Assembly: GCA_002441055.1 (NCBI GenBank)
Contig: DJWR01000176.1
Location: forward strand, 1 to 12,643
DNA: 12,643 nt
Direction: 5' to 3'
DNA from: Caulobacteraceae bacterium UBA6225
GTDB lineage: Bacteria > Pseudomonadota > Alphaproteobacteria > Caulobacterales > Caulobacteraceae
Below, in pieces: positions 1 through 7,192 of the stretch. Each line of letters opens with the position of its first letter. The first letter of the stretch is position 1. The notes below the pieces were generated by a model, which was given only the letters and a program-made list of their open reading frames with translations, was not told where the DNA came from and did no database searches. Position numbers and translations under genes: made by a program.

Positions 1-1142
1 ATCACCCGGGTGATGGTCTCAGACCGGGTGGCGCCCATGGCCAGAGAGCCGTCCCGCAGGGACTGGGGCACCGCATTGATTATGTCGTCCGACAGGGACG
101 AGACGAACGGGATCAGCATGATGCCCATGACGGCGCCGGCCACCAGCGCCATCTGGTTCTGCACCTGCATCAGATAGAGGCCAAAACTATCCAGTGGGCC
201 GCCAATGAACTGAGCGCCGATGCTATTGAAGAAGCTGCGGAACAGGGGTCCCACCGTCAGAGCGGCGAAGAAGCCGTAGACCACCGTCGGAATGCCCGCG
301 AGAATCTCCAGCAGCGGCTTGACCACCGCGCGCACCGTGGGGCCCGCATATTCCGAGAGATAGATGGCGGCGAACAGACCCACCGGCGCAGCCACCGTCA
401 TGGCGATCATCATGATCAGGAAGGTGCCCATGAACAGGGGCACCGCGCCAAAGGCCCCCGATGAGGCCACCTGATCGGCGCGAATGGCGATCTGGGGGTC
501 CCAGGTCAGCCCGAACAGAAACTCGAAGATCGGCACCACCTGGAAGAAGCGCCAGCTTTCCCAGACCAGGGAGGCGACAATGCCCAGGGTGGTCAGCACC
601 GCCACCACCGAGCAGGCCAGGAAGAGGACGGCGATCCAGCGCTCCACCCGAGGCCGCGCGGTGAAGTCGGCGCTGAGTCGCGGCCAGGCCAGGGCGGCGC
701 CGGCGATGGCCAGGAGTAAGGCCGCCCCGAGAACCCCCAGGATCAGGTTGCGGTGGATTTCATGGGCCAGGGCGAGCTTGTCTGCGAAGGCGTCGCCGAG
801 GGGGCCTTCATAGACCCGCTGGCTCACCTGACCTCCGACCGCCGTAGCGATCACGTCGTTGTAAAACACGTCCTGGGCGCTGGGCCGCAAGGCCGAGACG
901 GCCGCGGGCGGGTCGCCGCGCAGGACGGCTTCCTCGATCTGAGCGCCGAACAGGCTCACCAGGACCAGCAGGATGATCGCCGGCGCAGCCGACCAGAGCG
1001 CCAGATAAGCGCCATGATAGCCCGGCAATGAATGCATCAGGCGCGAGCGTCCGCCCGAGGCGCCCAGCACCTTGCGGCGGCCGGCCACATAGGCCGTGGC
1101 GGAGAAAAGGATGAGCCCGAGCAGGGCGATCCAGATGAGCAT
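1..1142 (-). CDS. pstC: Phosphate ABC transporter permease PstC (3' end outside window)
   Basis: This is an inner-membrane permease subunit of the high-affinity PstSCAB phosphate importer. About 380 residues are visible, and the C-terminus lies beyond the left edge. A membrane segment starts at residue 1, a second lies at about 47-66, a third at about 131-153 and a fourth at about 170-193. The permease core follows from about 230 to the edge, with the PstC-like stretch ILAGIPTVVYGFF at 280-292. An EAA-type loop that contacts the PstB ATPase is seen at about 362-373 (LRDGSLAMGATR). The long N-terminal part before the core exceeds that of the roughly 320-residue enterobacterial PstC. The ATG at 1142 is chosen because GAAGG (1148-1152) sits 5 bases upstream and an in-frame stop lies just before it. 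It is downstream of phoR in the same direction, 115 bases apart, with a Pho box between. pstA, pstB, phoU and phoB probably continue to the left (inference from related genomes). Confidence 0.93.
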   Translation of the reverse strand, partial: MLIWIALLGLILFSATAYVAGRRKVLGASGGRSRLMHSLPGYHGAYLALWSAAPAIILLVLVSLFGAQIEEAVLRGDPPAAVSALRPSAQDVFYNDVIATAVGGQVSQRVYEGPLGDAFADKLALAHEIHRNLILGVLGAALLLAIAGAALAWPRLSADFTARPRVERWIAVLFLACSVVAVLTTLGIVASLVWESWRFFQVVPIFEFLFGLTWDPQIAIRADQVASSGAFGAVPLFMGTFLIMMIAMTVAAPVGLFAAIYLSEYAGPTVRAVVKPLLEILAGIPTVVYGFFAALTVGPLFRSFFNSIGAQFIGGPLDSFGLYLMQVQNQMALVAGAVMGIMLIPFVSSLSDDIINAVPQSLRDGSLAMGATRSETITRV

Positions 1143-1257
1143 TCAGGCCTTCGTCTTGCCGCTCGTCGCGCGCGTCATTCGGTCCGGAGGGCCGATCGCC
1201 GCCCGGTTCCGCGCGGGGCGGAAACTGCCTTCCGTTTGCTGATCAAACGCGACAGTT
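1143..1257 (-). other. pstC 5' leader, phoR-pstC gap
   Basis: The 115 bases between phoR and pstC hold most of the downstream part of the Pho box, an imperfect hairpin (TTCCGC at 1207-1212, GCGGAA at 1218-1223, five-base loop) and the pstC ribosome binding site GAAGG at 1148-1152. No clear -10 element could be assigned. No small gene is visible here: an ATG at 1176 opens a short frame that stops directly ahead of pstC (TGA at 1145-1143) and lacks recognisable features. Confidence 0.5.
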
Positions 1258-1276
1258 TCATGACACTTTTGTTACA
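1244..1276 (-). promoter_or_regulatory. Pho box (PhoB binding site) for pstC
   Basis: Read on the minus strand, three direct repeats start exactly 11 bases apart: TGTAAC (from 1276), TGTCAT (from 1265) and TGTCGC (from 1254). The middle and last together read GTGTCAT-GAAA-CTGTCGC, close to the general PhoB consensus of two CTGTCAT repeats separated by four A/T-rich bases. The site overlaps the last codons and stop of phoR and lies about 100 bases before the pstC start. PhoB-phosphate should bind here and activate pstC under phosphate limitation. The repeat pattern is seen; the binding is inferred from the family. Confidence 0.8.
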
Positions 1277-2751
1277 TCGTGGAGGTTGTCGACACTGACC
1301 CCCTCCGGCTCGGAATTCCCCCTGGCCAGGGGGAAATAGGCGGTGAAGGCCGTCCCGTAGCCAGGCCGGCTCTCCACCGCCAGGCCGCCCCGGTGACGGT
1401 TCATGATGTGCTTGACGATGGCTAGCCCAAGGCCGGTGCCCAGCTTCTCGCCACTCTTCTGGCCCTCTACCCGGTAGAACCGCTCCGTGAGGCGGGGCAG
1501 ATGCTCCCGGTCAATGCCCGGACCAGCGTCGACCACACATAGGGCTGCAAACCGCTCCGGCCCATGGTCCGGAGTCAGAAGGGACATCCTGGCGGCCTGC
1601 GGCAGCCGCGAGGCGACGCAGGCCTCGGCGCTCAGGTCAGAATTGAGCAGGATACGGATGCGGCCGCCCTGCGCGGAGTATTTCAAGGCGTTGTCGACCA
1701 GGTTCTGCGCCACCTGGATCACCTGATCGCGATCGCCGGTGATGGTGACCAGCCCCCTGGCGGGCGCCTCGACCTCCAGGGCCACGCCCTTGTCGCGGGC
1801 CAGCGGCGCCAGGGCGTCGACCACATCAAGCAGGGCCGCGGCGAGATCCACATCCTCCAACGGGCGCACATGTTCGTTGAGCTCAATGCGGCTGAGCGAC
1901 ATGAGGTCGTCGATCAGGCGGGACATCCGCTCAGCCTGCACATGCATGATGCCCAGGAAGCGGTCGCGGGCGCCCTCATCGCCCCGGGCGTGCCCCCGCA
2001 GGGTTTCAATGAAGCCCGCCAGCGAGGCCAGGGGGGTGCGAAGTTCATGGCTGGCGTTGGCGAGAAAGTCGGCGCGCATTCGCTCCACCCGCCGAATGTC
2101 TGTCTCGTCGTGCAGCACCAGCAGGGCGAGTTGCGCCCCGTCGCTGGCCGAGCCGAGGGGCCGCGCATAGACCCGGAAGATGCGCTCCTGCACCCCGCCC
2201 GGCTCATAGACCGCCTCGCCCTCCAACCCGCCGAACAGGGCCTCGTCGACCACCTCCAGGACATCTGGGTCGCGGATGGCGGTGACCAGAAGCCCGGCCT
2301 CTCGCTGGATTTTCAAAACCCGACGACCGGCCCGGTTGACCATGACAAAGCGCCGGCCGGTGAGATCGTCTGGCTCGTGGGCCGAGATCACCATGACGGG
2401 ATCAGGCAGGGCGTTGAGCACGGAGGTATAGGGCAGGGTCAGGGCGCCTGCCGCCACCTCCACATGGGTCTGAGCCACCTCAGCCCGGAGCCGGTCAGCC
2501 TCCCGTCTCGCCCGTCGGGCCTGGACGACCGTAACGGCGCCGAGGGTCAGGGCCAGAACCATGGCGGGAAGAACGCCGACCTCAGCGGCCAGGGCCAGGG
2601 CCAAGGGCCCCAGGCCGCCCACCAGCCCGGTGACCACCACCGGTCCGGCTACGAAGCCGCGCCGGGGTCTGAGGGGCAGGGGCTGTGCAGGCTGCGGCAA
2701 TATCGAATCTCCGTTCGCCGGATCAACCACCAAGCCGGACGGGTGTGTCAT
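1258..2751 (-). CDS. phoR: Phosphate regulon sensor histidine kinase PhoR
   Basis: PhoR is the membrane-bound histidine kinase that phosphorylates PhoB when phosphate is scarce. Residue numbers are from the ATG at 2751 (497 residues). Two hydrophobic segments lie at about 33-56 and 58-76, with little periplasmic loop between them, as expected of PhoR. A PAS domain spans about 106-218. The HisKA domain carries the phosphoacceptor His235 in SHELRTP. The ATPase domain shows the N box (QNLVDNALKY, Asn350 and Asn354), G1 (DAGPGID, 408-414) and G2 (GTGLGLAIV, 438-446). About 30 residues (371-400) between the N and G1 boxes look like an insertion. The start is uncertain: 2751 has only a weak ribosome site; a TTG at 2700 has GGAG 8 bases upstream and would give 480 residues. 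The longer frame to 2865 would consume the lovK promoter and is unlikely. The neighbour pstC supports PhoR over other PAS kinases. Confidence 0.92.
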   Translation of the reverse strand: MTHPSGLVVDPANGDSILPQPAQPLPLRPRRGFVAGPVVVTGLVGGLGPLALALAAEVGVLPAMVLALTLGAVTVVQARRARREADRLRAEVAQTHVEVAAGALTLPYTSVLNALPDPVMVISAHEPDDLTGRRFVMVNRAGRRVLKIQREAGLLVTAIRDPDVLEVVDEALFGGLEGEAVYEPGGVQERIFRVYARPLGSASDGAQLALLVLHDETDIRRVERMRADFLANASHELRTPLASLAGFIETLRGHARGDEGARDRFLGIMHVQAERMSRLIDDLMSLSRIELNEHVRPLEDVDLAAALLDVVDALAPLARDKGVALEVEAPARGLVTITGDRDQVIQVAQNLVDNALKYSAQGGRIRILLNSDLSAEACVASRLPQAARMSLLTPDHGPERFAALCVVDAGPGIDREHLPRLTERFYRVEGQKSGEKLGTGLGLAIVKHIMNRHRGGLAVESRPGYGTAFTAYFPLARGNSEPEGVSVDNLHDVTKVS

Positions 2752-2762
2752 TGGCGTGACAC
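2745..2762. repeat. Inverted repeat GTGTCA-N6-TGACAC in the phoR/lovK divergent region
   Basis: GTGTCA (2745-2750) and TGACAC (2757-2762) form a perfect 6-base dyad with a six-base centre. It covers the candidate phoR ATG at 2751. If phoR starts at the TTG at 2700, this dyad falls in untranslated DNA and could be an operator for a dimeric regulator. No specific regulator can be named, and a 6-base dyad can occur by chance. Confidence 0.3.
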
Positions 2763-2807
2763 GTCCGCTGCCGGCCGTCCAGGGCGAGGCGGCGGGTGAG
2801 CCTCGAG

Positions 2808-2832
2808 GGAACCCGGTCGGCAAACCAGCGTT
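2808..2832 (+). promoter_or_regulatory. SigT/EcfG-type general stress promoter for lovK
   Basis: GGAAC at 2808-2812 and CGTT at 2829-2832 are separated by exactly 16 bases. This matches the -35/-10 pattern of the alphaproteobacterial general stress sigma factor (EcfG, called SigT in Caulobacter). The -10 lies about 31 bases before the lovK ATG, leaving room for a short leader. In Caulobacter crescentus lovK-lovR is linked to the SigT stress response (recalled from the literature), so the site fits its neighbour. The motif is seen; promoter activity is inferred. Confidence 0.75.
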
Positions 2833-2863
2833 TGGAAAATCCGGGGGTCTGTTGGCGTCGAGC

Positions 2864-3940
2864 ATGTCGGAACAAGGAAACAGTTTTTTGGCCGATAGCC
2901 TTTTGGCTCCCCGAGCAGGGATCGATGATCCCTTCGCAGCGGCCGTTCACGCCACCCGTATGTCGATGATCATCGTCGACGCCCAGGCGCCCGACATGCC
3001 CATCGTATTCGTCAATGACGCCTTCCTCAGAATGACCGGCTATTCGCGCCATGAGGTCATGGGCCGCAACTGCCGCTTTCTGCAGGGGCCGGACACCGAC
3101 GTCGAAGCCGTCAGGGCCCTGGCCCAGGCGACGGGCAAGGGCAAGGCCGCCAGTCTCGACGTGCTGAACTATCGCAGGGACGGGACGCCGTTCTGGAACG
3201 CCCTGCAAATCAGCCCGGTTCGCGCCGCAGACGGGCAGATCGTCTATTTCATCGGCTCCCAGGTGGACGTCACCGCCCGCAAGGCCGCCGAAGCCGCCCT
3301 GGAGGCCGCCGCCGAGGCCCAGGCCCGCACGGCGCAGCAGGCCCTGGCTGACCGGACCGCCCTGCTCCACGAGGTGGATCACCGGGTGAAAAACAACCTG
3401 CAGCTCATCACCTCCCTGCTGGTGCTGCAGACAAGGCGGACCCTGGACAGCGCCACCCGCACCGCCCTGGAAAGCATGCTGTCGCGGGTCAGCGCCATCG
3501 CCACGGTCCACCGGCGGCTGTTTCAAAGCCACGACCTTGAGCGGTTCGACGTGGCCACCTTCGTCCGCGATCTGATGGGGGACCTGTCCTCCGACCGGGA
3601 GGATGTCGACATCCAGCTGGAGATGGAACGGGTGGACATCGCCGCCGCCCAGGCCGCGCCCCTGGCCCTGGCGGTCAACGAACTGGTGGATAACGCCTTC
3701 AAACATGGGCTCGCCCCCGGTAACGCCGGGCGTCTGACCATCGGGGTCAGGCGACTGAATGGGCACTATGTGATCGAGGTCTGCGACGATGGTCCTGGCC
3801 TGCCCGACTCAGGTGAGTTCGCGCCGGGATTTGGGCTGACCATCACCAACCTGCTGGCCCAGCAGCTGCGCGCCACCCTCACCTTTGAGTCCGCCCAGCC
3901 TGGCCTGCGCGCCACATTGAAGCTTCCCGCCGATGGATAG
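2864..3940 (+). CDS. lovK: LOV-domain blue-light sensor histidine kinase LovK
   Basis: This is a soluble photosensory kinase of 358 residues. The N-terminal LOV domain (about 24-138) carries the flavin-binding signature GRNCRFLQ with the photoactive cysteine at residue 70, plus the downstream NYRRDGTPFWN and GSQVDVT segments. An Ala-rich helix (about 138-166) links to a HisKA_2 domain with phosphoacceptor His173 in HRVKNNLQ, then a HATPase with NELVDNAFKHG (272-282) and DDGPGL (308-313). By analogy with Caulobacter LovK, blue light forms a cysteine-flavin adduct and raises kinase activity; the LovK-LovR pair modulates the general stress response and surface attachment. The start at 2864 comes after a SigT-type promoter and gives an N-terminus of normal length, but its ribosome site is weak. 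A frame open upstream to 2561 runs antisense through phoR and is not used. The stop overlaps lovR by 8 bases. Confidence 0.93.
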   Translation: MSEQGNSFLADSLLAPRAGIDDPFAAAVHATRMSMIIVDAQAPDMPIVFVNDAFLRMTGYSRHEVMGRNCRFLQGPDTDVEAVRALAQATGKGKAASLDVLNYRRDGTPFWNALQISPVRAADGQIVYFIGSQVDVTARKAAEAALEAAAEAQARTAQQALADRTALLHEVDHRVKNNLQLITSLLVLQTRRTLDSATRTALESMLSRVSAIATVHRRLFQSHDLERFDVATFVRDLMGDLSSDREDVDIQLEMERVDIAAAQAAPLALAVNELVDNAFKHGLAPGNAGRLTIGVRRLNGHYVIEVCDDGPGLPDSGEFAPGFGLTITNLLAQQLRATLTFESAQPGLRATLKLPADG

Positions 3941-4415
3941 ACTTCAAACCCCCGCCCCTCGCCCGCTGTCGGTGCTGATTGTCGAGGATGAGGCCCTCCT
4001 GGCCGTCGAACTGGGTTTCCTGGTTCGAGAGGCTGGGGGAGTCGATGTCGGCCATGCCCTGGACTCCGCCGGCGCGGTCGCCATGGCCCGGCAGCTTCAG
4101 CCAGACATCGCCCTGGTGGATGTTCATCTGGCTGACGGCCCCACAGGGGTGGAGGCCGCCCGACAGATCGCCGAAGGCGACGGCGCCATGGTCCTCTTCA
4201 TGACCGCGAACGTGAAACGGCTGCCTGAAGATCTGGCCGGCGCTTGCGGGGTGATCGGCAAGCCCTATTCGGATCGCGCCGTGCGCCGGGCCCTGACCTT
4301 TCTCGCCAGGTGCCTGCAGGATGAGACCGCCCCCGGCCCGCCGCCGCCGGGTCTGGTCCTGTCGGATCAGTTCATGGCGCGCTGGAACGTCAGCCAGTTG
4401 GCCCAGGCTGGATAA
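3933..4415 (+). CDS. lovR: Single-domain response regulator LovR
   Basis: This is a 160-residue receiver protein without an output domain. It keeps the full phosphorylation set: Glu18/Asp19 in VEDE, phosphoacceptor Asp63 in LVDVHL, Thr91 in FMTAN and Lys110 in GKPY. A Pro-rich tail follows the receiver (about 134-140). Its start lies inside the end of lovK (ATGGATAG overlap), which implies translational coupling and partnership with LovK. In Caulobacter, LovR acts with LovK as a brake on the PhyR-NepR-SigT stress pathway, probably as a phosphate drain (known there; inferred here). The SemiSWEET gene begins 3 bases after its stop, so all three are very likely co-transcribed. Confidence 0.9.
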   Translation: MDRLQTPAPRPLSVLIVEDEALLAVELGFLVREAGGVDVGHALDSAGAVAMARQLQPDIALVDVHLADGPTGVEAARQIAEGDGAMVLFMTANVKRLPEDLAGACGVIGKPYSDRAVRRALTFLARCLQDETAPGPPPPGLVLSDQFMARWNVSQLAQAG

Positions 4416-4418
4416 CCC

Positions 4419-4751
4419 ATGAACAGCAACGCTCTGCTGCCCGAGTTGATCGGCTTCTGCGCCGGCCTCTGCTCGATGATCAGCTTCACCCCTCAGATCA
4501 TCAAGACCTGGCGAGAGCGGGACGCCCGCTCGATCTCTCTGCGGATGTATGTGGTGACGGTCACGGGGTTCAGCCTCTGGGTGACCTATGGGCTGATGAT
4601 CGGCAGCCTGCCGGTGATGCTGACCAATTCGGTCTGTCTGGCGCTCTCGGCCCTCATTCTGGCCATGAAGTGGCGCTTCTCCGGCCCGCGGGGCGATGGC
4701 GCGCCCAAGCCAGCGGGCGACGCGGTTGGCGCCGGGACGACGGGTCACTAG
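4419..4751 (+). CDS. SemiSWEET / PQ-loop sugar transporter
   Basis: This is a small membrane protein of 110 residues with three hydrophobic helices (about 8-25, 43-62 and 66-84). The first helix ends in the Thr-Pro-Gln motif (residues 24-26) of the PQ-loop/SemiSWEET family. SemiSWEETs are half-size sugar uniporters that work as homodimers, and the length fits. The charged SGPRGDG-containing tail (from about 88) is longer than in minimal members and is probably cytoplasmic and disordered. It starts 3 bases after the lovR stop, with GGAT (4410-4413) as a possible ribosome site, so it likely shares the lovK promoter. The substrate cannot be read from sequence. Confidence 0.85.
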   Translation: MNSNALLPELIGFCAGLCSMISFTPQIIKTWRERDARSISLRMYVVTVTGFSLWVTYGLMIGSLPVMLTNSVCLALSALILAMKWRFSGPRGDGAPKPAGDAVGAGTTGH

Positions 4752-4767
4752 GATTGCGGCGACTCCC

Positions 4768-4786
4768 GCGCCCCGGGCGTGGGCGC
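4768..4786 (+). other. GC-rich hairpin between SemiSWEET and glycosyltransferase genes
   Basis: GCGCCC (4768-4773) and GGGCGC (4781-4786) can pair across a seven-base loop in the 62-base gap after the SemiSWEET stop. There is no T-run after it, so it is not a standard intrinsic terminator. It may attenuate or protect the transcript, or be chance in GC-rich DNA. Confidence 0.3.
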
Positions 4787-4802
4787 AAGGACGCCGTTTC
4801 CC

Positions 4803-4806
4803 AGGA
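4803..4806 (+). promoter_or_regulatory. Ribosome binding site deciding the TPR-glycosyltransferase start
   Basis: AGGA at 4803-4806 lies 7 bases before the ATG at 4814. It favours this start over the in-frame ATG at 4670, which lies inside the SemiSWEET gene and would add 48 residues of Arg/Gly-rich, non-conserved-looking sequence. Confidence 0.65.
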
Positions 4807-4813
4807 CCAGTTC

Positions 4814-7132
4814 ATGACCGATCGGATCGCTGAAGCCGACGCCGCCCTGAGGGCTGGACGTCTCGAGGAGGGCGTCGCCCTGATTGAGGCGCTCCTCAAG
4901 GATGAGCCCGCCTCGCCGCTGCGGCTCTATCAGAACTTCACCAGCCTGCTTTATCGCAAGGGCAAGTTCGATAAGGGCGCCGAATGGTGCCGCGCCGGCC
5001 TGCAGGTCTATCCCCGCGACACGGATCTCTGGAACATCCTGGGGGTCTGCCTGCGCCGCATGGGAGAGCTGCATGAGGCCCTTGAAGCCCTCGACGCTGG
5101 CCTGAAGATCCAGCCCAAGAATGAGAGCTTGCTGCAGAACAAGGGCAATATTCTCAATGATCTGAAGGATGGCCCAGGTGCGGTGGCCATCTTCAGTCGC
5201 CTGGTCCGCAATGCGCCGACCAATGCGGAGTTGCAGCGTGCGCTGGGCCGCGGTCACTGGCGTTCGGAGGAGTACGACAAGGCTGAGATGCGGTTGCGTC
5301 TCGCCACCCGCCTGAAGCCCGACTTCATCGACGCCTGGCTCGATCTGTCAGCCCTCCTGGCGGAGAGCCGCAATACAGACGCTGCGGTCGCTGTCTTGGA
5401 AGACGCCCTGAAGGCCAATGACAGCCCCCGACTGATGGAGGCCAAGGCCGTAGCTATCCGCCGGGGTCAGAAGCTCCGCCAGGCCGAGGCCTATCTCAAG
5501 GAAGTCCTTGAAGTTCACCCGGACGAAGCCTGGGCCCACTATCAGTTGGGCGGTGTGATCACCGACTATGACCGGCCGCGGGCCAATATCCACCTGCGTC
5601 GAGCGGTGGAGCTGAAACCTGACGAACTCGATTATCGCATGGCCCTGGTGGAAAGCCTCGTCCGCTCCCGACATGGGGACGAGGCCGCCCACCTGGACGA
5701 TGCCTATGCGGAACTGAAAGCGGCCCGCGCCGTCGGTGTTCTGAGCAGCCCAGCGCAGCTGAAGGTGGCCTCAGAGGTGCTGTCCCGGGTGGCCGACTTC
5801 GACGGCCTGGACGAGGTCTGTGACTTCAAGGAGACCGGCCGCCTTTGGGCCGAGCAGGGTCGCCACACCGCCCTTTTGAGCCAGCTGTCCCGGGTCAAGA
5901 CGCCGGAAGATCGCGATGAGCTGATCCACCAACATCGCATCTGGGGAGACCTGGTCCAGGAACGGGTCAAGCGCTATCCCCTTCGCCGTCCCAGCGCGCC
6001 GCGGCCGGACAACGGCAAGATCCGCATCGGCATCATGTCTTCGGACCTGCGGATGCACCCGGTGGCCTATTTCTCCCTGCCCCTGTTCGAGCATATCCCG
6101 CGCGATCGCTTCGAGATCTATTGCTACTCCTTCTATCAGGGCCAGGAAGACAACCTTCAGAAGCGAATCGCTGGCCTGGTGGACGCCTTCCGCTGGGAGC
6201 AGGAGATCAGCGACTTCGACGCCGCCCAGATGATCTGTGACGACCAGCTGGACATGCTGATCGAGCTCGGCGGCTCTACCCACATGAACAAGCTCAATGT
6301 GATGGCCTGGAAGCCCGCGCCCCTTCAGGCCAGCTGGCTCGGCTATCCGCATTCCTCGGGCCTCGACACCATCGATCACCTGATCCTGGACCCCTACCTC
6401 GTGCCGCCAAGGCCAGAGCTACTGATCGAAAAGCCGCTACTGATGCCGTCGAGCTGGATCGCCATGGGGGAGCTGGCCTTCCCCGAGCGCACCATGGCCG
6501 CCGAGCCGCCTGTGGTGACCAATGGCTATGTGACCTTCGGGACCGCCAACAATCCCTACAAGTACAGCCGGGCCATGGTGGCCGAATGGGCCAAGGTGAC
6601 CGCCGCGGTTCCCGATTCCCGCTTCATGTTCGTCCGGCCAGAGGGCGGCACGGCAGCCTTCCGAGACAATATCTCGGCCATCTTCGAGGCCGAGGGGGTC
6701 AGCCGCGATCGCCTGCGGTTCGAGGCGGTGCGCGGGGCGCACATGCCCTTCTACAACGAGATGGACATCTCCCTGGACACCTTCCCCCAGACAGGCGGCA
6801 CCACGACGTGCGAGTCCCTGTGGATGGGCGTACCAGTGGTAACCCTGGTGGGGGCAGGCCTGTTTGAGCGTCTCAGCTGCTCTATCCTGGGCAATGCCGG
6901 CCTGCACGATCTCTGCACCGGAGACCTGGACGGCTATCTGCAGGCCTCGGTGCGGCTGGCGGGCGATGTGGAGCGGCTGAGGAAGCTGCGGCGCGAGCTA
7001 CGGCCGACGCTGAAGGCCAGCCGGCTGGGCCAGACCAAGGCTTTCGCCGCCGATTTCTACAAGATGCTTGAGGCCGCCGTGAAAAACCATCGGGCCGCGG
7101 AGCAGGCGCCGCCGGTCGAGGCCCTAGCCTAG
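4814..7132 (+). CDS. TPR-repeat GT41 (O-GlcNAc transferase-like) glycosyltransferase
   Basis: This 772-residue protein has tetratricopeptide repeats over about 1-310 and a GT41 catalytic region over about 400-755. The catalytic part shows IGIMSSDLRMHPVAYF (405-420) with the conserved His415, APLQASWLGYPHSSGL (502-517), TFGTANNPYKYS (574-585) with the nucleotide-contacting Lys583, and TGGTTTCESLWMGVPV (660-675). Enzymes of this kind transfer a sugar from a nucleotide donor to Ser/Thr of proteins held by the TPR superhelix; FlmG, which glycosylates Caulobacter flagellin, has the same TPR plus GT41 layout. The protein is cytosolic, with no signal peptide or membrane segment. It lies 62 bases after the SemiSWEET gene and converges with a nucleotide-sugar operon, which hints at, but does not prove, a shared glycan. 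The acceptor and donor are unknown. Its TAG stop is the first three bases of a palindromic repeat. Confidence 0.88.
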   Translation: MTDRIAEADAALRAGRLEEGVALIEALLKDEPASPLRLYQNFTSLLYRKGKFDKGAEWCRAGLQVYPRDTDLWNILGVCLRRMGELHEALEALDAGLKIQPKNESLLQNKGNILNDLKDGPGAVAIFSRLVRNAPTNAELQRALGRGHWRSEEYDKAEMRLRLATRLKPDFIDAWLDLSALLAESRNTDAAVAVLEDALKANDSPRLMEAKAVAIRRGQKLRQAEAYLKEVLEVHPDEAWAHYQLGGVITDYDRPRANIHLRRAVELKPDELDYRMALVESLVRSRHGDEAAHLDDAYAELKAARAVGVLSSPAQLKVASEVLSRVADFDGLDEVCDFKETGRLWAEQGRHTALLSQLSRVKTPEDRDELIHQHRIWGDLVQERVKRYPLRRPSAPRPDNGKIRIGIMSSDLRMHPVAYFSLPLFEHIPRDRFEIYCYSFYQGQEDNLQKRIAGLVDAFRWEQEISDFDAAQMICDDQLDMLIELGGSTHMNKLNVMAWKPAPLQASWLGYPHSSGLDTIDHLILDPYLVPPRPELLIEKPLLMPSSWIAMGELAFPERTMAAEPPVVTNGYVTFGTANNPYKYSRAMVAEWAKVTAAVPDSRFMFVRPEGGTAAFRDNISAIFEAEGVSRDRLRFEAVRGAHMPFYNEMDISLDTFPQTGGTTTCESLWMGVPVVTLVGAGLFERLSCSILGNAGLHDLCTGDLDGYLQASVRLAGDVERLRKLRRELRPTLKASRLGQTKAFAADFYKMLEAAVKNHRAAEQAPPVEALA

Positions 7133-7181
7133 AGCATTTTCCGATAAGTGTGATGCGGTTATCGGATCGAAAAATGCTCTA
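7130..7181. repeat. Palindromic intergenic repeat, copy 1 (possible bidirectional terminator)
   Basis: Outer arms TAGAGCATTTT (7130-7140) and AAAATGCTCTA (7171-7181) are perfectly complementary. The inner arms CCGATAA (7141-7147) and TTATCGG (7159-7165) also pair, with a five-base bulge on the right side and an 11-base loop. The element resembles the TAGAGCATTTT-type palindromes scattered in many alphaproteobacterial genomes (recalled, not searched). It lies between convergent genes, where it could stop or stabilise transcripts from both sides. The glycosyltransferase stop codon is its first three bases. Confidence 0.8.
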
Positions 7182-7192
7182 ACTTTATGATT

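Noticed and set aside
1564..2799. 411-codon open frame on the plus strand
   Set aside because: It lies fully antisense to phoR, whose kinase motifs are unambiguous. The frame is open only because of high GC at codon third positions; its product has no recognisable domain.
2752..2865. N-terminal extension of phoR to the ATG at 2865
   Set aside because: It would read through the lovK promoter motif, has no ribosome binding site and adds Pro/Gly-rich residues unlike a PhoR N-terminus.
2723..3766. 347-codon open frame on the minus strand
   Set aside because: It is antisense to lovK, which carries clear LOV and kinase motifs. The translation is Gly/Gln/Val-rich with no domain.
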